14,667 nucleotides of DNA from Spirochaetales bacterium (GTDB taxonomy: Bacteria; Spirochaetota; Spirochaetia; Treponematales; UBA12059): assembly GCA_004525355.1 (NCBI GenBank), contig SPCK01000014.1, positions 1-14,667 on the forward strand. Reading direction: 5' to 3'. Positions within the stretch are counted from its first letter, which is position 1. Every line of letters starts with the position of its first letter. Positions 1-9,284 of this stretch are shown here, one piece after another. The notes under the pieces are model-generated. The model made no database searches. It saw only the letters and a list, made by a program, of their open reading frames with translations, and had not been told where the DNA came from. Both the position numbers and the translations under genes were made by a program.

Positions 1-963
1 AAGGTCCCAGCTCCTTGGTGACGGTTTCTCGCCGGCGACCGGCGGGACCATGGATTCGAAGGCCGGTATCTCGTAGCTGTCTAAATACGTACCGGTCGAG
101 CGGGACAAAATCCAGGCTCGACTCGAGGCGAATTCAATTCCGGTCCGGGCCCTCGTATCCGTATCGACGATGTCCTTGAAATAGTCGATCTTGACGACGA
201 GCCCTTCTTTGCCGGGGCTCAGGGCAATCCCGTCGAGCGAAGGCAGAAAGTTGGGTTCCTGCTCGGGCCGCGGCAGGCCGTCCCTGCGGATCGCCACGGT
301 TGAAAGCAGGATGCCCTGAGGATCGAACCAATAAACCGACCAGCCTTCACCGGTCACCGACACGACGACGCACTCGTCCGACGGCGTAATCATGATGGAA
401 GAAATCAACGGGAACGGAGTACCACCCAAGCCCTCCTGCCCCAGAAAGTCCAGATACTCCTCGTCCCGCGAGAAACGCAACACCACGTATTCAAGGCTCG
501 ACTGGCTGCTTTCGTCATAGGAGCGGCGCTCTTCAGGCACGCGCTCTTCAACGAAAATAGTACGGCGCGAATCGACGGCAATCTCGCCAGGCGCGTTGAA
601 GGGATAGGTCCTGGCCAGGCGACCCTGTGCCTGATCGCCCGGATCGGCCCGCTTGAGGATGACGGGCTCTGGATTCCGTTCTGGATTGTACACCATGGAC
701 AGAAGGTCCCCGAACGATGACATGGTCATGACCTTGCCGGAATTTCCATTGGAGAGGAAAAATATGCCATCACGCATGGCGATGCGCGTCTTGAGGGCCG
801 GAGCATTGCCTTCCAGGCTGAACAGGTTGAGCTGGTCCTCAAGTACGCCGTAGCCTACGGTGAACAATTGTTCGCGTTGCAGGACACGTACTTCTTTCCG
901 GTCGGAGCACGATGCCATGAGCGCGATGGCGAGGACGAGAGCGACTGACGGGGCGTTTCGCAC
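1..963 (-). CDS. putative lipoprotein of unknown function (3' end beyond the window)
   Basis: The reading frame is open from a GTG at 963 to the left edge, giving 321 visible codons with no stop. The start is supported by a strong GGAGG (970-974) six bases upstream. The N terminus is a short basic, hydrophobic signal peptide ending in a lipobox (LMASC, Cys19), so the mature protein should be lipid-anchored at the outer face of the cytoplasmic membrane or in the outer membrane. The rest has no membrane segment. It alternates hydrophobic beta-like stretches with charged turns (for example GWSVYWFDPQGILLSTVAIR near residue 220), which recalls beta-propeller proteins, but I recognise no catalytic motif. 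Conserved spirochaetal lipoproteins of this general type exist, and a match to one is possible but unproven. It is divergent from secA and shares a 72-bp intergenic region with it. The reading frame and lipobox are clear; the function is unknown. Confidence 0.85.
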   Translation of the reverse strand, partial: MRNAPSVALVLAIALMASCSDRKEVRVLQREQLFTVGYGVLEDQLNLFSLEGNAPALKTRIAMRDGIFFLSNGNSGKVMTMSSFGDLLSMVYNPERNPEPVILKRADPGDQAQGRLARTYPFNAPGEIAVDSRRTIFVEERVPEERRSYDESSQSSLEYVVLRFSRDEEYLDFLGQEGLGGTPFPLISSIMITPSDECVVVSVTGEGWSVYWFDPQGILLSTVAIRRDGLPRPEQEPNFLPSLDGIALSPGKEGLVVKIDYFKDIVDTDTRARTGIEFASSRAWILSRSTGTYLDSYEIPAFESMVPPVAGEKPSPRSWDL

Positions 964-969
964 AGAGAA

Positions 970-974
970 CCTCC
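970..974 (-). promoter_or_regulatory. ribosome binding site fixing a GTG start
   Basis: A perfect GGAGG (CCTCC on the plus strand) lies six bases before the GTG at 963. It decides this start over the ATG 15 codons later, which falls inside the hydrophobic signal segment. Confidence 0.8.
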
Positions 975-998
975 AGAACAGACGGCCCTGACTTTATC

Positions 999-1026
999 TT
1001 GACCGCGCATCGCTAAAAGATATAGA
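999..1026 (+). promoter_or_regulatory. sigma70-type promoter of secA
   Basis: TTGACC (999-1004) and TATAGA (1021-1026) are separated by 16 bases and match the -35 and -10 consensus well. Only nine bases separate the -10 box from the secA ATG at 1036, so transcription should begin within about 2-5 bases of the start codon. No Shine-Dalgarno sequence lies in that gap. The promoter is inferred from sequence only. Confidence 0.6.
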
Positions 1027-1035
1027 TTAACGAAC

Positions 1036-3813
1036 ATGGCGTTCAACCCCCTGACCGCGCTCTTCGGCTCGAAGCGAGAGCGCGACATCAAGTTACTCCT
1101 GCCCATCCTGCACGCGGTAAACGCGCGGGAGGCCTGGGCCATGTCGCTCAAGCCTGAGGAATTTCCGGACAAGACGTCCGAGCTCAAAGCTCGCCTGTCG
1201 GCCGGACAGACCCTCGACGATATCCTGCCCGAGGCCTTCGCGCTGGCCCGCGAGGCTGCCAGGCGCGTCCTGGGAGAGAGGGCCTTCGACACCCAGATAC
1301 TGGGCGGAATCGTATTGCACTCGGGACGTATCGTCGAGATGAAGACCGGCGAAGGCAAGACACTGTCTTCCGTTTCCGCCGTCTATCTCAATTCTCTGAC
1401 GGGCAACGGCGTGCACGTCGTGACCGTCAACGATTACCTTGCCGAGCGCGACGCGTCGTGGATGGGCCGCGTGTATTCGTACCTTGGGGTGAGCGTTGGC
1501 GCCATCCTTTCCGACATGGACAACGACGCGCGCCGCGAAGCGTACCGCAAGGATATCACCTACGGCACCAATAACGAATTCGGCTTCGACTACCTCCGGG
1601 ACAATATGGCGATGGATCCGGCCCGCCGCGTCCAGCGAGGGCACACCTACTGCGTCGTGGACGAGATCGACTCCATCCTGATCGACGAGGCCCGTACGCC
1701 GCTGATCATCTCAGGCGCCGCCGAGGACGACACCTACAAGATAGGCGAGGTGGTGCGCATGGCGCCCCAGCTCACGGAAGTCGAGAAGGATCCTGAAACC
1801 GACGAATATCCCAAGGAAGACGAAGGCCAGGAACTCAAGGGCGACTACAAGGTAGAAGAGAAAAACAAGAAGATTTCCTTCACCTCCGAGGGCTTGGCCA
1901 AGATGGAGGACCTGCTCAAGAAGCGGAACCTCATCAGCGGCTCCCTGTTCGACGAGCAGAACTTTGAATTCGTCCATTATTTTACCCAGGCAGTGCGCGC
2001 GCGCGAATTGTTCCACAAGGACGTGGAGTACGTGGTGCAGGAAGGCGCCGTGCAGATCGTCGACGAGTTTACCGGGCGCATTCTGCACGGACGCAGGTAT
2101 TCGGACGGCCTGCACGAGGCCATCGAGGCAAAGGAGCGCATCAAGATTGCGCGCCGCAATCGTACACTGGCTACCATCACCTTCCAGAATTTCTTCCGCC
2201 TGTACGACAAGATCGCCGGCATGACGGGCACCGCCGAAACGGAGGCCACCGAGTTTCAGCGCATTTACGAGCTGGACGTAATCGTGGTGCCTACCAATCG
2301 GCCTGTCGCCCGCGCGGACGAGGATGACCTGGTATTCCTCAACGAGGACGAGAAATACGAGGCCATCTGCGATGAGATAGCGGAAGCCCACAAGAAGGGC
2401 CAACCCATGCTCGTCGGCACGGTCAGCATCGAGAAATCGGAGCGGCTTTCCGCGGCGCTAACCCGGCGCGGTATCCGTCACGAGGTGCTGAACGCCAAGA
2501 ACCATGCCCGCGAAGCCGTAATCATCGCGGAGGCCGGTTCCAAGGGCGCCGTGACCATAGCGACCAATATGGCCGGCCGAGGCACCGACATAAAGCTCGG
2601 CGGCAATCCCGAATATCGCGCTCGCAAGAGAGTCGGCACGCAGGCCGATGAAGAAACGTACCTGCGGGCCCTGGCCGAGGAATACGAAACCTGGCGCAAG
2701 GACTACGACGAGGTGCGGGTCGCCGGAGGGCTGTACGTCCTGGGCACGGAGCGCCACGAATCGAGGCGCATCGACAACCAGCTCCGCGGCCGCTCGGGCA
2801 GGCAGGGCGATCCTGGCCGCTCGCGCTTCTTCATATCCCTGGACGACGAGCTTATGCGATTGTTCGGCACCAACCTCAAGGGCCTCATGATGAAAGTGGG
2901 CATGAAACCAGGCGAACCCATCTACCATCCCATGCTCAACCGTACTATCGAGAGCGCCCAAAAACGCGTCGAGGAACGCAACTTTGAGATACGCAAGCAT
3001 CTTCTTGAGTACGACGATGTGCTCAACCAGCAGAGAAAATTCATCTACAGCCAGCGGGACGACATCGTCAGGGACAGCGACCTCGCAACAAGGGCGCTCC
3101 AGTCGGCCAGGGATACCCTTGACGCCTTGCTGGAGACATACAGGGAAAGCGCCAAATCGAATTCCCAGGTTGCCTTCGCGGCGCTTCAGGAAGAACTCAA
3201 GACGTCCTTCGGCCTCCAGGCGCCCTTTCACCCGGATTCGCCGGAACTCCAGAAACCCGATCTCCTGCGCGAATCGATCGACGCGCTCCTGGAGAACGAC
3301 CTCGACGAGAAGCGGGCCGCCGCGGGAACGGATAACCTCAATCACTTCCTGTGCTGGAAATACCTGAGCGTCATCGACCAGATGTGGCTTGACCACCTGG
3401 AAAATATGGAAGCACTCCGCGAGGCTGTCTACCTGAGGCACTACGCCCAGAAAAATCCACTGCTTGAATACAAGCTTGAAGGTTTCGACATTTTCGATAC
3501 GATGATTCAGGATATCCGGCGCTCCGTGGCGACCACCTTGTTCCTCGTACGGATCCAGAGGCAGGAAGAACGGACCGTGCGGCCCGTGGTCACCGGCGGC
3601 GTTACCAAGCATGAAGAAGTCGGCCAGTTCGGCGGGGCGGTAACGGGCGCAGCCATGGCGCGGGACGCGCAGGCGCAAGCGGCCTCGGGAGCCATGTCCC
3701 AGGGAGCGGCGCCCCGTAACGTGCAGGTCGTGCGAAACGTTCCCAAGGTGGGGCGCAACGACCCTTGCCCCTGCGGTTCGGGCAAGAAGTACAAGCACTG
3801 CCACGGCGCGTAG
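1036..3813 (+). CDS. secA: preprotein translocase ATPase SecA
   Basis: SecA is the ATPase motor that drives unfolded preproteins through the SecYEG channel. It cycles between the cytosol and the inner membrane face. The 925-residue length is normal. Visible motifs are Walker A (GEGKT, 105-109), the DEAD-type Walker B variant DEID (209-212), the helicase motif [12 protein letters not shown] (from 512) and the arginine-rich motif RGRSGRQGD (584-592). A C-terminal zinc finger [13 protein letters not shown] has Cys911, Cys913, Cys922 and His923 and is preceded by an Ala/Gln-rich linker. The zinc tail normally binds SecB or ribosomes. The N terminus ([14 protein letters not shown]) is typical of SecA. 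There is no upstream in-frame start before a stop at 1000-1002, which fixes the ATG. It lacks a Shine-Dalgarno sequence and may be translated from a leaderless message. An NFACT gene follows after 3 nt. Confidence 0.98.
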   Translation: MAFNPLTALFGSKRERDIKLLLPILHAVNAREAWAMSLKPEEFPDKTSELKARLSAGQTLDDILPEAFALAREAARRVLGERAFDTQILGGIVLHSGRIVEMKTGEGKTLSSVSAVYLNSLTGNGVHVVTVNDYLAERDASWMGRVYSYLGVSVGAILSDMDNDARREAYRKDITYGTNNEFGFDYLRDNMAMDPARRVQRGHTYCVVDEIDSILIDEARTPLIISGAAEDDTYKIGEVVRMAPQLTEVEKDPETDEYPKEDEGQELKGDYKVEEKNKKISFTSEGLAKMEDLLKKRNLISGSLFDEQNFEFVHYFTQAVRARELFHKDVEYVVQEGAVQIVDEFTGRILHGRRYSDGLHEAIEAKERIKIARRNRTLATITFQNFFRLYDKIAGMTGTAETEATEFQRIYELDVIVVPTNRPVARADEDDLVFLNEDEKYEAICDEIAEAHKKGQPMLVGTVSIEKSERLSAALTRRGIRHEVLNAKNHAREAVIIAEAGSKGAVTIATNMAGRGTDIKLGGNPEYRARKRVGTQADEETYLRALAEEYETWRKDYDEVRVAGGLYVLGTERHESRRIDNQLRGRSGRQGDPGRSRFFISLDDELMRLFGTNLKGLMMKVGMKPGEPIYHPMLNRTIESAQKRVEERNFEIRKHLLEYDDVLNQQRKFIYSQRDDIVRDSDLATRALQSARDTLDALLETYRESAKSNSQVAFAALQEELKTSFGLQAPFHPDSPELQKPDLLRESIDALLENDLDEKRAAAGTDNLNHFLCWKYLSVIDQMWLDHLENMEALREAVYLRHYAQKNPLLEYKLEGFDIFDTMIQDIRRSVATTLFLVRIQRQEERTVRPVVTGGVTKHEEVGQFGGAVTGAAMARDAQAQAASGAMSQGAAPRNVQVVRNVPKVGRNDPCPCGSGKKYKHCHGA

Positions 3814-3816
3814 TCC

Positions 3817-5220
3817 GTGTCCCTCAACTGGAAAGAAATAGACCTCGTCCTCACTGAACTCGACATTGTGGGGGCCCAGGTGCAGAGAGTCGTACAACCT
3901 TCGTACGACACACTTGTCCTGTCCCTGTACAAGCCGGGTAAGGCTACGGAGCTGCTTCTCTGCGTGGCCCACGGAGCCTGTCGCGTACACGAGACCGGGA
4001 TGCCCGTCCCGAAGGCCGAAAAACCCCAGCGCTTCATGGAACTCCTGCGCTCGCATATCAGGGGCGCGCGAGTGGAGGCGGTCGACCAGATCGGTTCCGA
4101 GCGAATCGTGCGATTCCGCATCGGCAGGGCCGAGAATGAGCGTCTGCTGTACGCCCGGCTCTGGTCCGGAGCGGCAAACCTCATCCTGACGCGGGCGGAC
4201 GGCCTGATCATCGACGTCCTGTCAAGAAAGCCCTCACGGGGCGAGGTAGCCGGAGGCCATTACGAACCGGCCGAATCCGGGCCGCCCCCGAGGGAATTCG
4301 CGGTACGCGATCTGCCCGGCGACGGATCGTTCAACGCCAGGATCGACGTGTTCTATGCCGAACACGGCTCGGAACTGTCCCGGCAAGCGCTGTTGGAGCG
4401 AGCCAGAAAGTACTTTTCCCGCGTTCGGGCAAGTCTTGAATCGCGCAGGGCGACGATCAATGAAGTCGCCGACGGATACTCCGATCCGGAGCGTTTCAGG
4501 CAGCTCGGTGACATCCTGATGGCAAACCAGACTGTTTCCATCGTGAACGGCGGCATCCACGCCGACGATTTCTACCGCGGCGGTACCGTACTCATCCGCA
4601 TCGACCCCAAGAAAAGCACCCTCGACGCCGCCAGGGACTATTATGAGAAATCCAGGAAGGCGAAGTCAGGGGCGCAGGAAACCGCGGCGGAACTGGCCGA
4701 GATCCAAACGGCCCTGGACGAGCTGGCCGCCCAGGAAGCTGCCATCGAGGCTCAGGAAAACCCGTACACGATTCGGGCCTTCCTTGCGAAGCGCCGGACC
4801 TCGTCGACGGAAAGTCCCAAGCGTTACCCTGGCCTGTCACTCGAGCTGAACGGCTGGCGAATCCTGATCGGCCGCTCGGCGGCGGAGAACGATACCCTGC
4901 TCCGACGCCATGTTCGCGGAAACGACATGTGGCTTCATGCGAGAGACTACGCGGGCTCCTATGTATTCATCAAGGGCAGGCAGGGCAAGTCCTTTCCACT
5001 GGAGATACTTCTCTCAGCGGGTACGCTCGCCCTGTACTACTCAAAGGGCCGGAGTTCCGGCGCGGGCGATCTGTACTACACGTACGTCAAATACCTGCGC
5101 CGGGCGAAAAACGGCCCCAAAGGGCTGGTGATACCTACACAAGAGAAAAACCTGAGGATACAGATAGAAGAGGACAGGCTGAGGCGATTGCGCAGGCTGA
5201 TAGGCAAGGACGTCGACTGA
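3817..5220 (+). CDS. short, divergent NFACT-family protein (RqcH/Rqc2-like)
   Basis: NFACT proteins bind the obstructed large ribosomal subunit and tRNA. In bacteria, RqcH adds C-terminal alanine tails to stalled chains. Here an NFACT-N-like region (about 1-140) is followed by a middle region (220-280, LGDILMANQ and IDPKKSTLDAARDYYEKSRK), an acidic coiled coil (about 280-315) and an NFACT-R (DUF814) domain at 347-455 with NDMWLHARD (369-377) and GSYVFIKG (380-387). The protein is 467 residues, against about 570 for Bacillus RqcH. The Asp-Arg pair needed for Ala-tRNA use (D97/R98 in RqcH) appears as Glu95-Arg96. The N-terminal Asp-Gly and the GKHSN-type motif are not recognisable. Domain membership is secure; Ala-tailing activity is doubtful. 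The start is a GTG 3 nt after the secA stop without a clear ribosome site, so translation is probably coupled to secA. Confidence 0.88.
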   Translation: MSLNWKEIDLVLTELDIVGAQVQRVVQPSYDTLVLSLYKPGKATELLLCVAHGACRVHETGMPVPKAEKPQRFMELLRSHIRGARVEAVDQIGSERIVRFRIGRAENERLLYARLWSGAANLILTRADGLIIDVLSRKPSRGEVAGGHYEPAESGPPPREFAVRDLPGDGSFNARIDVFYAEHGSELSRQALLERARKYFSRVRASLESRRATINEVADGYSDPERFRQLGDILMANQTVSIVNGGIHADDFYRGGTVLIRIDPKKSTLDAARDYYEKSRKAKSGAQETAAELAEIQTALDELAAQEAAIEAQENPYTIRAFLAKRRTSSTESPKRYPGLSLELNGWRILIGRSAAENDTLLRRHVRGNDMWLHARDYAGSYVFIKGRQGKSFPLEILLSAGTLALYYSKGRSSGAGDLYYTYVKYLRRAKNGPKGLVIPTQEKNLRIQIEEDRLRRLRRLIGKDVD

Positions 5221-5696
5221 GCGGACCCGTGCGGATGTAGTCCCAAGATATGGATAGCAGTCCTTGGCCCTTCCTCACGCTGAATGCCAGCCTTGAAAGC
5301 GGATCGTTGAACTTGTCGATACTCATTCGGCAGGAATCGCAACCGCCCTTGCTATATTCCTCGGGAGTCTGTACGGAATACGTGCTCGTGCGATTCCATT
5401 CCGGGAGTGCAGCGATTATGGGGAAGTGCAGCATCTGGGCTATGGGGATGAGCCTGAGGGATATGTTCGTCAGCATCCAGATGATGCATCTTGTACACGG
5501 CGTGGCCGCTCATGATATGTCCCATCACGGGCGCCACCATCGCCTTGATCATGGAGACCAAGATCATGACCAGTTCGTCGAGCCCCTTGAGGCTTTTGAC
5601 TGTACCCAAGGCGGCCTTGTCCGCTGGGTGCTCCCAGGAACGCGGGTCTATGCCATACACCGTGCGTATGCGCGGAACGAGTGCTGACTCCTCCAT
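5221..5696 (-). pseudogene. decayed M48-type zinc metallopeptidase gene
   Basis: The frame beginning at 5696 reads as the N terminus of an M48 (HtpX/Ste24-like) peptidase: HPADKAALGTVKSLKGLDEL, then MGHIMSGHAVYK. In the family the last segment carries the zinc site HExxH (usually HELGHIMSGH). Here the HE is replaced by PV, and the stretch that normally lies between the two segments is much shorter, so an internal deletion is likely. About 10 residues later the homology moves to another frame near 5477-5490. It continues as NISLRLIPIAQMLHFPIIAALPEWNR followed by degraded sequence, while the first frame stops at about 5352. A GGAGGAG sits at the very beginning of the open frame, so the original start may also be lost. 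The remnant lies 35 bases downstream of clpC on the same strand and was probably once cotranscribed with it. It converges on the NFACT gene. The family call rests on remembered motifs. Confidence 0.72.
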
Positions 5697-5731
5697 TCAA
5701 GATACGGTGTAATCATATTACTATTTCCCCC

Positions 5732-8248
5732 TCAGTTTTTCACCATGGGTTCCGGTTTCGACTCAGCCTTGACCTTGACCACCTTGAGCACAAGCTCGCC
5801 CTTCTTTTCCCGTACGCGTACCGTGGCGCCGGGAGGGCAATCGCCGACGACCATGATGGAGGCCAGCGGATCCTCAATGAGCCGCGTGATAAGCCGTCGC
5901 ATTGGCCGGGCGCCGTAGGCCGAGTCATAGCCTTTCTCCGCCAGCAGATCCATCGCCTTGGCATCCAGCTCCAGGGACACGCCGCGCTCGGCAAGGCGCC
6001 TGCGCAGGCCGCTCAACTCGAGTTCGAGCACGGCTCGTACTTGCTGCCTGTCCAGCGGATGAAATACCACGACCTCGTCAACTCGATTGATGAATTCCGG
6101 GTTGAACAGTTTCTTGAGCTCTGCCAGCGCCGCGCTTTTAACTGACTCGTAGTCGAAACGCACATCCTCCGCCCCGAATCCCAGTTTCGTGCCGCTGGCT
6201 ATGTCCCGCGTACCCGCGTTACTGGTCATGATGACGACGCAATTGCGGAACGAGACCGCGTGCCCCAGGTTGTCGCGCAATTCCCCCTCCTCAAGTAGCT
6301 GGAGGAGCAGGTTGAACACATCGGGGTGGGCTTTCTCTATTTCATCGAACAGGACGACGCTATACGGTTTTCGACGTACGCGTTCAGTAAGCATACCGCC
6401 CTCGTCATACCCTACGTAGCCAGGCGGCGCTCCGACCAGGCGTGCCGCGTTGTGCCGCTCCATGTAATCGGACATGTCTATGCGAATGAGCGCGTCCTGG
6501 GATCCGAAAAGGCTCTCGGCCAGCATCTTGGCCAGCAGTGTTTTTCCGACTCCTGTCGGCCCGAGGAAAATAAAGGAGCCCAGCGGCCTGCGCGGATCTG
6601 AAATTCCCGCCCTGGCCCTGCGGACGGCGGCGGCGAGGGCCTCGACCGCGTCGTCCTGACCTACCACTCGCCTGTGAAGCGACTCCTCCAGCCCCACCAG
6701 CCTGCCTGACTCGCCTTCCGTGATGCGCTCAACGGGTATGCCGGTCATTTCGGCTACAACGGCGCGAACGTCGTCTACCGAAACGGGAACATAATCCCCG
6801 CTCTTGAGCGCAGTGTTTCTGGATCGAAGCTCTTCGAGCTCCGTCTTGAGAATCCGTACCCGGTCCCGTACTTCCGCTGCCTTTTCGTAATTCTGCGTGG
6901 ATACGAGGGCGAGCTTTTCCTCGGTGAGCCTGCGGATTTCCGCCTCGATGGCTCCGAGTTCGGGCAGGCGGAGCGGTGACTCGAGCTTCTTGCGCGCTCC
7001 CGCCTCGTCAAGCACGTCGATAGCCTTGTCCGGAAGGTAGCGTTCGCTCACATAGCGCCTTGCGAAGAAAGCCGCGGCCTCGATCGCATCCGGCGCGTAG
7101 CGTACGCCATGGAAACGTTCGTATCGTTCCTTGATGCCGTTGAGTATATCCACGGTCTCCTCGGCGCTTGGTTCCTCGACGAGGACGATCTGGAAACGGC
7201 GCTCGAGTGCGGCGTCCTTCTCGAAGTACTTGCGATACTCGTCGAGCGTCGTCGCGCCGATGCATTGAAGCTCGCCCCGGGACAGGGCCGGCTTGAGCAT
7301 ATTGGATGCGTCTATGGTGCCCTCTGCCGAACCGGCACCGATTATCGTATGCAATTCATCGATAAAAAGGATGACATTCCCCGCGGCGGCCACTTCTTTC
7401 ATTATGCGCTTCAGCCGTTCCTCGAATTCGCCGCGGTACTTGGTGCCCGCCACCACGGATGCAAGGTCCAGTACCAGGAGGCGCTTGCCTTGCAAGCCCT
7501 CGGGAACGTCGCCTCTGGCCATCCTGATAGCAACCCCTTCAACGATGGCTGTCTTGCCGACGCCGGGGTCACCTACCAGCACGGGGTTGTTTTTATTCCG
7601 CCTGGAGAGGATTCGCAGGAGTCGCCTCGTCTCGCGCTCGCGGCCTACAACCGGGTCGATGCGGTCCTCGCGCGCCCACACGGTAAGGTCGCGGGAATGC
7701 TCGTCCAGCAAGGGGGTACCGGTCCCGGTGAAAACAGTCTTCCTCGATGGCTGGGGAGGTGTACGGATTTGCGCCGCCGGTACTTCGTCGCGGGGCTTCT
7801 GCTCGTCGGTTCCGGCCGACAGGAGCTTTAGCGCTCCCCTGAGCTGCTCGTAGAACACGCCGTAGCGCGAGAGGAACTGCTCGAAAATGGAAGATGTCTC
7901 CCTTGCAGCGGCCACGACGAGATGCTCGGTTCCGATATACTCGCCCAACATGATCCTGGCTTCCTCGGCGGCAGTCTCGAGCATGGATTTCAACCGTCGC
8001 GACAGGGGAGCATCACCCAGCAGGAAGCCGCCCTTCTTTCCGACTGCGGAACGTTCCAGCTCGAGTTTGAGTTCCACCAGGTCAACCTTGAACGACTCGA
8101 GCAGACGCCAGCCCGTGCCTTCGGTACCACGCACGAGGGCCAGAAGCACATGCTCGGGCGTCAGTTCGCCGGCATGAAAGCGTCTGGCTTCCTCTTGGGC
8201 GCTTACAGTGAGAAGGCGCTGGGCCCGTTTGGTCAATCCTTTAAACAT
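5732..8248 (-). CDS. clpC: AAA+ unfoldase ClpC
   Basis: ClpC unfolds damaged or tagged proteins and feeds them to ClpP in the cytoplasm. The 838 residues show two N-terminal Clp-N repeats (1-145; TPEHVLLAL at 30-38 and GTEHLVVAA at 106-114). The first AAA module has Walker A GDPGVGKT (226-233) and Walker B ILFIDELH (293-300). A short UVR-like middle domain (about 432-475) follows. The second AAA module has GPTGVGKT (563-570), [11 protein letters not shown] (631-641), sensor-1 TSNAG (675-679), an arginine finger in [10 protein letters not shown] (Arg722) and sensor-2 GARPMRR (779-785). LGF (689-691) is the expected ClpP docking tripeptide. The Glu residues of both Clp-N repeats that bind phosphoarginine in Bacillus ClpC are kept, but they are common in Clp-N domains generally. 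The ATG overlaps the mcsB stop by 8 nt, implying coupled translation. Confidence 0.97.
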   Translation of the reverse strand: MFKGLTKRAQRLLTVSAQEEARRFHAGELTPEHVLLALVRGTEGTGWRLLESFKVDLVELKLELERSAVGKKGGFLLGDAPLSRRLKSMLETAAEEARIMLGEYIGTEHLVVAAARETSSIFEQFLSRYGVFYEQLRGALKLLSAGTDEQKPRDEVPAAQIRTPPQPSRKTVFTGTGTPLLDEHSRDLTVWAREDRIDPVVGRERETRRLLRILSRRNKNNPVLVGDPGVGKTAIVEGVAIRMARGDVPEGLQGKRLLVLDLASVVAGTKYRGEFEERLKRIMKEVAAAGNVILFIDELHTIIGAGSAEGTIDASNMLKPALSRGELQCIGATTLDEYRKYFEKDAALERRFQIVLVEEPSAEETVDILNGIKERYERFHGVRYAPDAIEAAAFFARRYVSERYLPDKAIDVLDEAGARKKLESPLRLPELGAIEAEIRRLTEEKLALVSTQNYEKAAEVRDRVRILKTELEELRSRNTALKSGDYVPVSVDDVRAVVAEMTGIPVERITEGESGRLVGLEESLHRRVVGQDDAVEALAAAVRRARAGISDPRRPLGSFIFLGPTGVGKTLLAKMLAESLFGSQDALIRIDMSDYMERHNAARLVGAPPGYVGYDEGGMLTERVRRKPYSVVLFDEIEKAHPDVFNLLLQLLEEGELRDNLGHAVSFRNCVVIMTSNAGTRDIASGTKLGFGAEDVRFDYESVKSAALAELKKLFNPEFINRVDEVVVFHPLDRQQVRAVLELELSGLRRRLAERGVSLELDAKAMDLLAEKGYDSAYGARPMRRLITRLIEDPLASIMVVGDCPPGATVRVREKKGELVLKVVKVKAESKPEPMVKN

Positions 8249-9284
8249 CGATATACCCCCGGGCTATCCTGATAGCGCTGGTCGCCTTTCGAAGGACTCG
8301 AGCGCGTACGGCCGTGTCCGGTTCGTCTCCGTCCGTTCCGCTCCTGGCCATCCTCGAAGTTATCCATAATTCGGTCAATCCCGCGACGCTCTGGCCTTCG
8401 AGAACTCCGGTACACAGCCCGAAGCGTAGTCCGGAGACGATGTCGGCCGCTTCGTCCCTGCCTACCAGCCTGGCGTAAGCAGCCGCACCGGCCGCCCTGC
8501 CCGCGATATCCAGTATATCCCCGGGACTCTGTCCAAGTATATCGTTTCTGGCGCGCCGCTCATAATCCGCTAGCGCCTTGGCAGCCCGCGAAAGTCTTCC
8601 GAGGGCATCTCGTTCCAGTTCACCGGATGATGGCGGCAAGGAAAGTCCGAACAGGTTGCCGGCGCTCGAGCCTCTGGCGGCAAAGGCCCCACCTACAACA
8701 AAACCGGCCTCCATGGCCCGCTTGAAGGCAGTTTCAGCCAAGCCTGCCATGATCAGCGCGGGCAGGTGCAGAAGCACCGTGGCAGACAAGCCGGAACCGC
8801 AACGAATCGCCTCGGTCGTTAGATAACCGGCGTCTGGATCGAAAGCCCAGCCCGCCAACGATCCCATCTTGTCGTCTGTCTCGGAAACGTACGACCAGGC
8901 GCGATCAAGGTCCAGTCCGGGCAGACGCGCCCGAAGGGAGCAGTGATCCGCCTCGTTGAACACCACCCACACGGGACGGGATGGATCGAAAGCGAATCCG
9001 CTCGCCTCGTCGATCAGGAAGGCTCGGGAAATGAGTTCACGCTCGGCGAGAAGCATCCTGTCCGCGGGTGAAAGCTGCCCCGACACGAAGATTTCCAGCC
9101 CGATTGCCGAGGCCGCCGAGGTCAACGCCGACAGCGCGGCTGCCGTTTCCTCGGGCGAACAGCGCCATGGAAACCTGAAACTGGACAGGTTGCGACCCAG
9201 GCAGACGGTAGAATGGACGACGACGTCATAATCGGGATAATCGTCCCCTGTGGGGGCCGAAATGACGGGGCTGTTGCTATTCAC
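8241..9284 (-). CDS. mcsB: McsB-like protein, predicted catalytically dead arginine kinase
   Basis: McsB normally phosphorylates protein arginines and so marks substrates for ClpC. The 347-residue length, the fold-level pattern and the position between mcsA and clpC identify the family. The active site is degraded throughout: SSRIRLARN becomes HSTVCLGRN (24-32); NEEDH becomes NEADH (110-114), with Ala112 where the catalytic Glu belongs; YLTSCPTNVGTG becomes YLTTEAIRCGSG (154-165), with Glu158 in place of the catalytic Cys; GLRASV becomes GLSATV (165-170), losing the phosphate-binding Arg; and VVRGIYGEGSEA becomes VVGGAFAARGSSA (196-208). The C-terminal RDxxRA phosphoarginine-sensing motif reads DTAVRA (323-328). 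The frame is intact and full length, so this looks like a retained pseudokinase and not a decaying gene. It overlaps mcsA by 4 nt and clpC by 8 nt. Family assignment is strong; loss of activity is inferred from motifs. Confidence 0.9.
   Translation of the reverse strand: MNSNSPVISAPTGDDYPDYDVVVHSTVCLGRNLSSFRFPWRCSPEETAAALSALTSAASAIGLEIFVSGQLSPADRMLLAERELISRAFLIDEASGFAFDPSRPVWVVFNEADHCSLRARLPGLDLDRAWSYVSETDDKMGSLAGWAFDPDAGYLTTEAIRCGSGLSATVLLHLPALIMAGLAETAFKRAMEAGFVVGGAFAARGSSAGNLFGLSLPPSSGELERDALGRLSRAAKALADYERRARNDILGQSPGDILDIAGRAAGAAAYARLVGRDEAADIVSGLRFGLCTGVLEGQSVAGLTELWITSRMARSGTDGDEPDTAVRARVLRKATSAIRIARGYIDV

Noticed and set aside
2458..4056. Long open frame on the minus strand (532 codons) antisense to secA and the NFACT gene
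   Set aside because: It crosses the boundary of two well-supported plus-strand genes, has no family-like motifs and is expected from GC-rich codon bias of the opposite strand.
5250..5687. Plus-strand open frame downstream of the NFACT gene, possibly a small His-rich protein
   Set aside because: The minus strand here shows clear M48 peptidase remnants, and the His-rich stretch is the complement of those codons.
7109..7831. Plus-strand open frame of 240 codons inside clpC
   Set aside because: It lies wholly opposite conserved AAA+ sequence and has no recognisable domain.
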